Below are positions 5,326 through 5,590 of a DNA stretch of 5,590 bases, in pieces; position 1 is the first letter of the stretch; the number at the start of each line of letters is the position of its first letter. The notes under the pieces were generated by a model. It ran no database searches and was not told the DNA's origin. It was given only the letters and a program-made list of their open reading frames with translations. The translations under genes were made by a program, and so were the position numbers. Source of the DNA: Candidatus Dojkabacteria bacterium. GTDB taxonomy: Bacteria; Patescibacteriota; Dojkabacteria; SC72; JAFGCJ01. The stretch is from the NCBI GenBank assembly GCA_028696915.1, contig JAQVGB010000059.1, positions 1 through 5,590 on the forward strand, given 5' to 3'.

Positions 5326-5590
5326 CGTTCCTACCATGCCCAACTGCCGGTGATTGTTGACACTGCAATAGTACTCGAACGTTCCCGCCTCATCCGCCAC
5401 GAATTCAACAACATCCGACTCCCCGGTGGATACCCGTTGGGTCCTCACATCGAATGCATCAATGACCAAATCATGAAGTCCTTCTTGACTGGTGAATTCG
5501 ATCCTGACCCTATCGCCGCGTTTCACACGGATTTCTTCAATAGAAAAATCGTATTCAACACCGGTAATTTCCAGAACTTTTAGCTCGCCC
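5311..5590 (-). CDS. Cupredoxin (plastocyanin-like copper protein), 5' end outside window
   Basis: The last 93 codons read as one cupredoxin domain. It begins GELKVLEITGVEYDFSIEEI at the right edge, followed by VKRGDRVRIEF, GLHDLVIDAFDVRT, VVEFVADEAGTFEYYC and NNHRQLGMVGTLIVE. All four type-1 copper ligands are visible: His in GLHDL, then Cys, His and Met in the order C-x4-H-x4-M (CSVNNHRQLGM). Such domains carry single electrons outside the cytoplasmic membrane, so a signal peptide or lipobox is expected beyond the window edge. The true start is not here; the GTG at 5526 lies inside a domain strand and is not the start. The gene converges on the heme-b membrane protein with 26 bp between stop codons, which makes a redox partnership plausible but not co-transcription. 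Confidence 0.9.
   Translation of the reverse strand, partial: GELKVLEITGVEYDFSIEEIRVKRGDRVRIEFTSQEGLHDLVIDAFDVRTQRVSTGESDVVEFVADEAGTFEYYCSVNNHRQLGMVGTLIVE

Noticed and set aside
5311..5526. Cupredoxin read as a complete 71-aa protein starting at GTG 5526
   Set aside because: The frame stays open to the window edge and the upstream residues form the missing first strands of the domain, so the gene is partial.
5194..5583. 129-codon plus-strand frame across the right end
   Set aside because: It overlaps the membrane protein's last helix and is antisense to the cupredoxin with all copper ligands.
1..5590. Search for a new defence, mobile or CRISPR system
   Set aside because: No transposase, integrase, nuclease, toxin-antitoxin pair, long terminal repeats or spaced direct repeats were found; gene orientations do not suggest one multi-gene system.

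Overview
The window carries seven genes or gene remnants of very different kinds, in the order VOC protein (-), orphan protein (-), broken isochorismatase-fold hydrolase (-), pilin-like surface protein (+), Nudix hydrolase (-), ferric-reductase-like membrane protein (+), cupredoxin (-). GC is close to 50%, genes are short and mostly single-gene units, and all reading frames fit a code in which TGA is a stop. The best clue to the host is the 660-residue protein. A prepilin N-terminus joined to a LVIVD-type beta-propeller and a terminal beta-sandwich is an architecture I associate with Patescibacteria/CPR, especially Parcubacteria-like lineages. TGA as a stop argues against Gracilibacteria-type code 25. 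This placement is an inference, not a proof.

Left part (1-1700): three minus-strand units. The VOC (PhnB-like) protein runs off the left edge. An unrecognised 163-residue protein follows, with a near-ideal extended -10 promoter (TGGTATAAT). Then comes a cysteine-hydrolase (isochorismatase-like) gene that stops after 84 codons, although its family-like sequence continues in other frames, so it looks like a pseudogene. The promoter of the 163-residue gene lies at the very end of this remnant.

Centre (1700-3890): the pilin/propeller gene is divergent from the hydrolase remnant. It is preceded by a compact set of overlapping inverted and direct repeats (1769-1822) that overlaps two candidate extended -10 boxes.

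Right part (3890-5590): a complete Nudix hydrolase with a perfect Nudix box converges on the pilin gene. A 316-bp gap without a convincing gene follows. Then come a six-helix ferric-reductase-like membrane protein and, convergent with it, a cupredoxin with all four type-1 copper ligands, cut by the right edge. Four CCTTA cores at an exact 12-bp pitch and an 8-bp inverted repeat fill the short gap where these two genes meet. Heme-b membrane protein plus copper protein suggests a small redox locus, but convergent orientation means separate transcripts.

Across the window no start codon has a well-placed Shine-Dalgarno sequence. Two GTG starts lie 6-7 nt after a TACAAT box, which suggests leaderless transcripts. 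I see no tRNA, rRNA, CRISPR array, insertion sequence or defence system.
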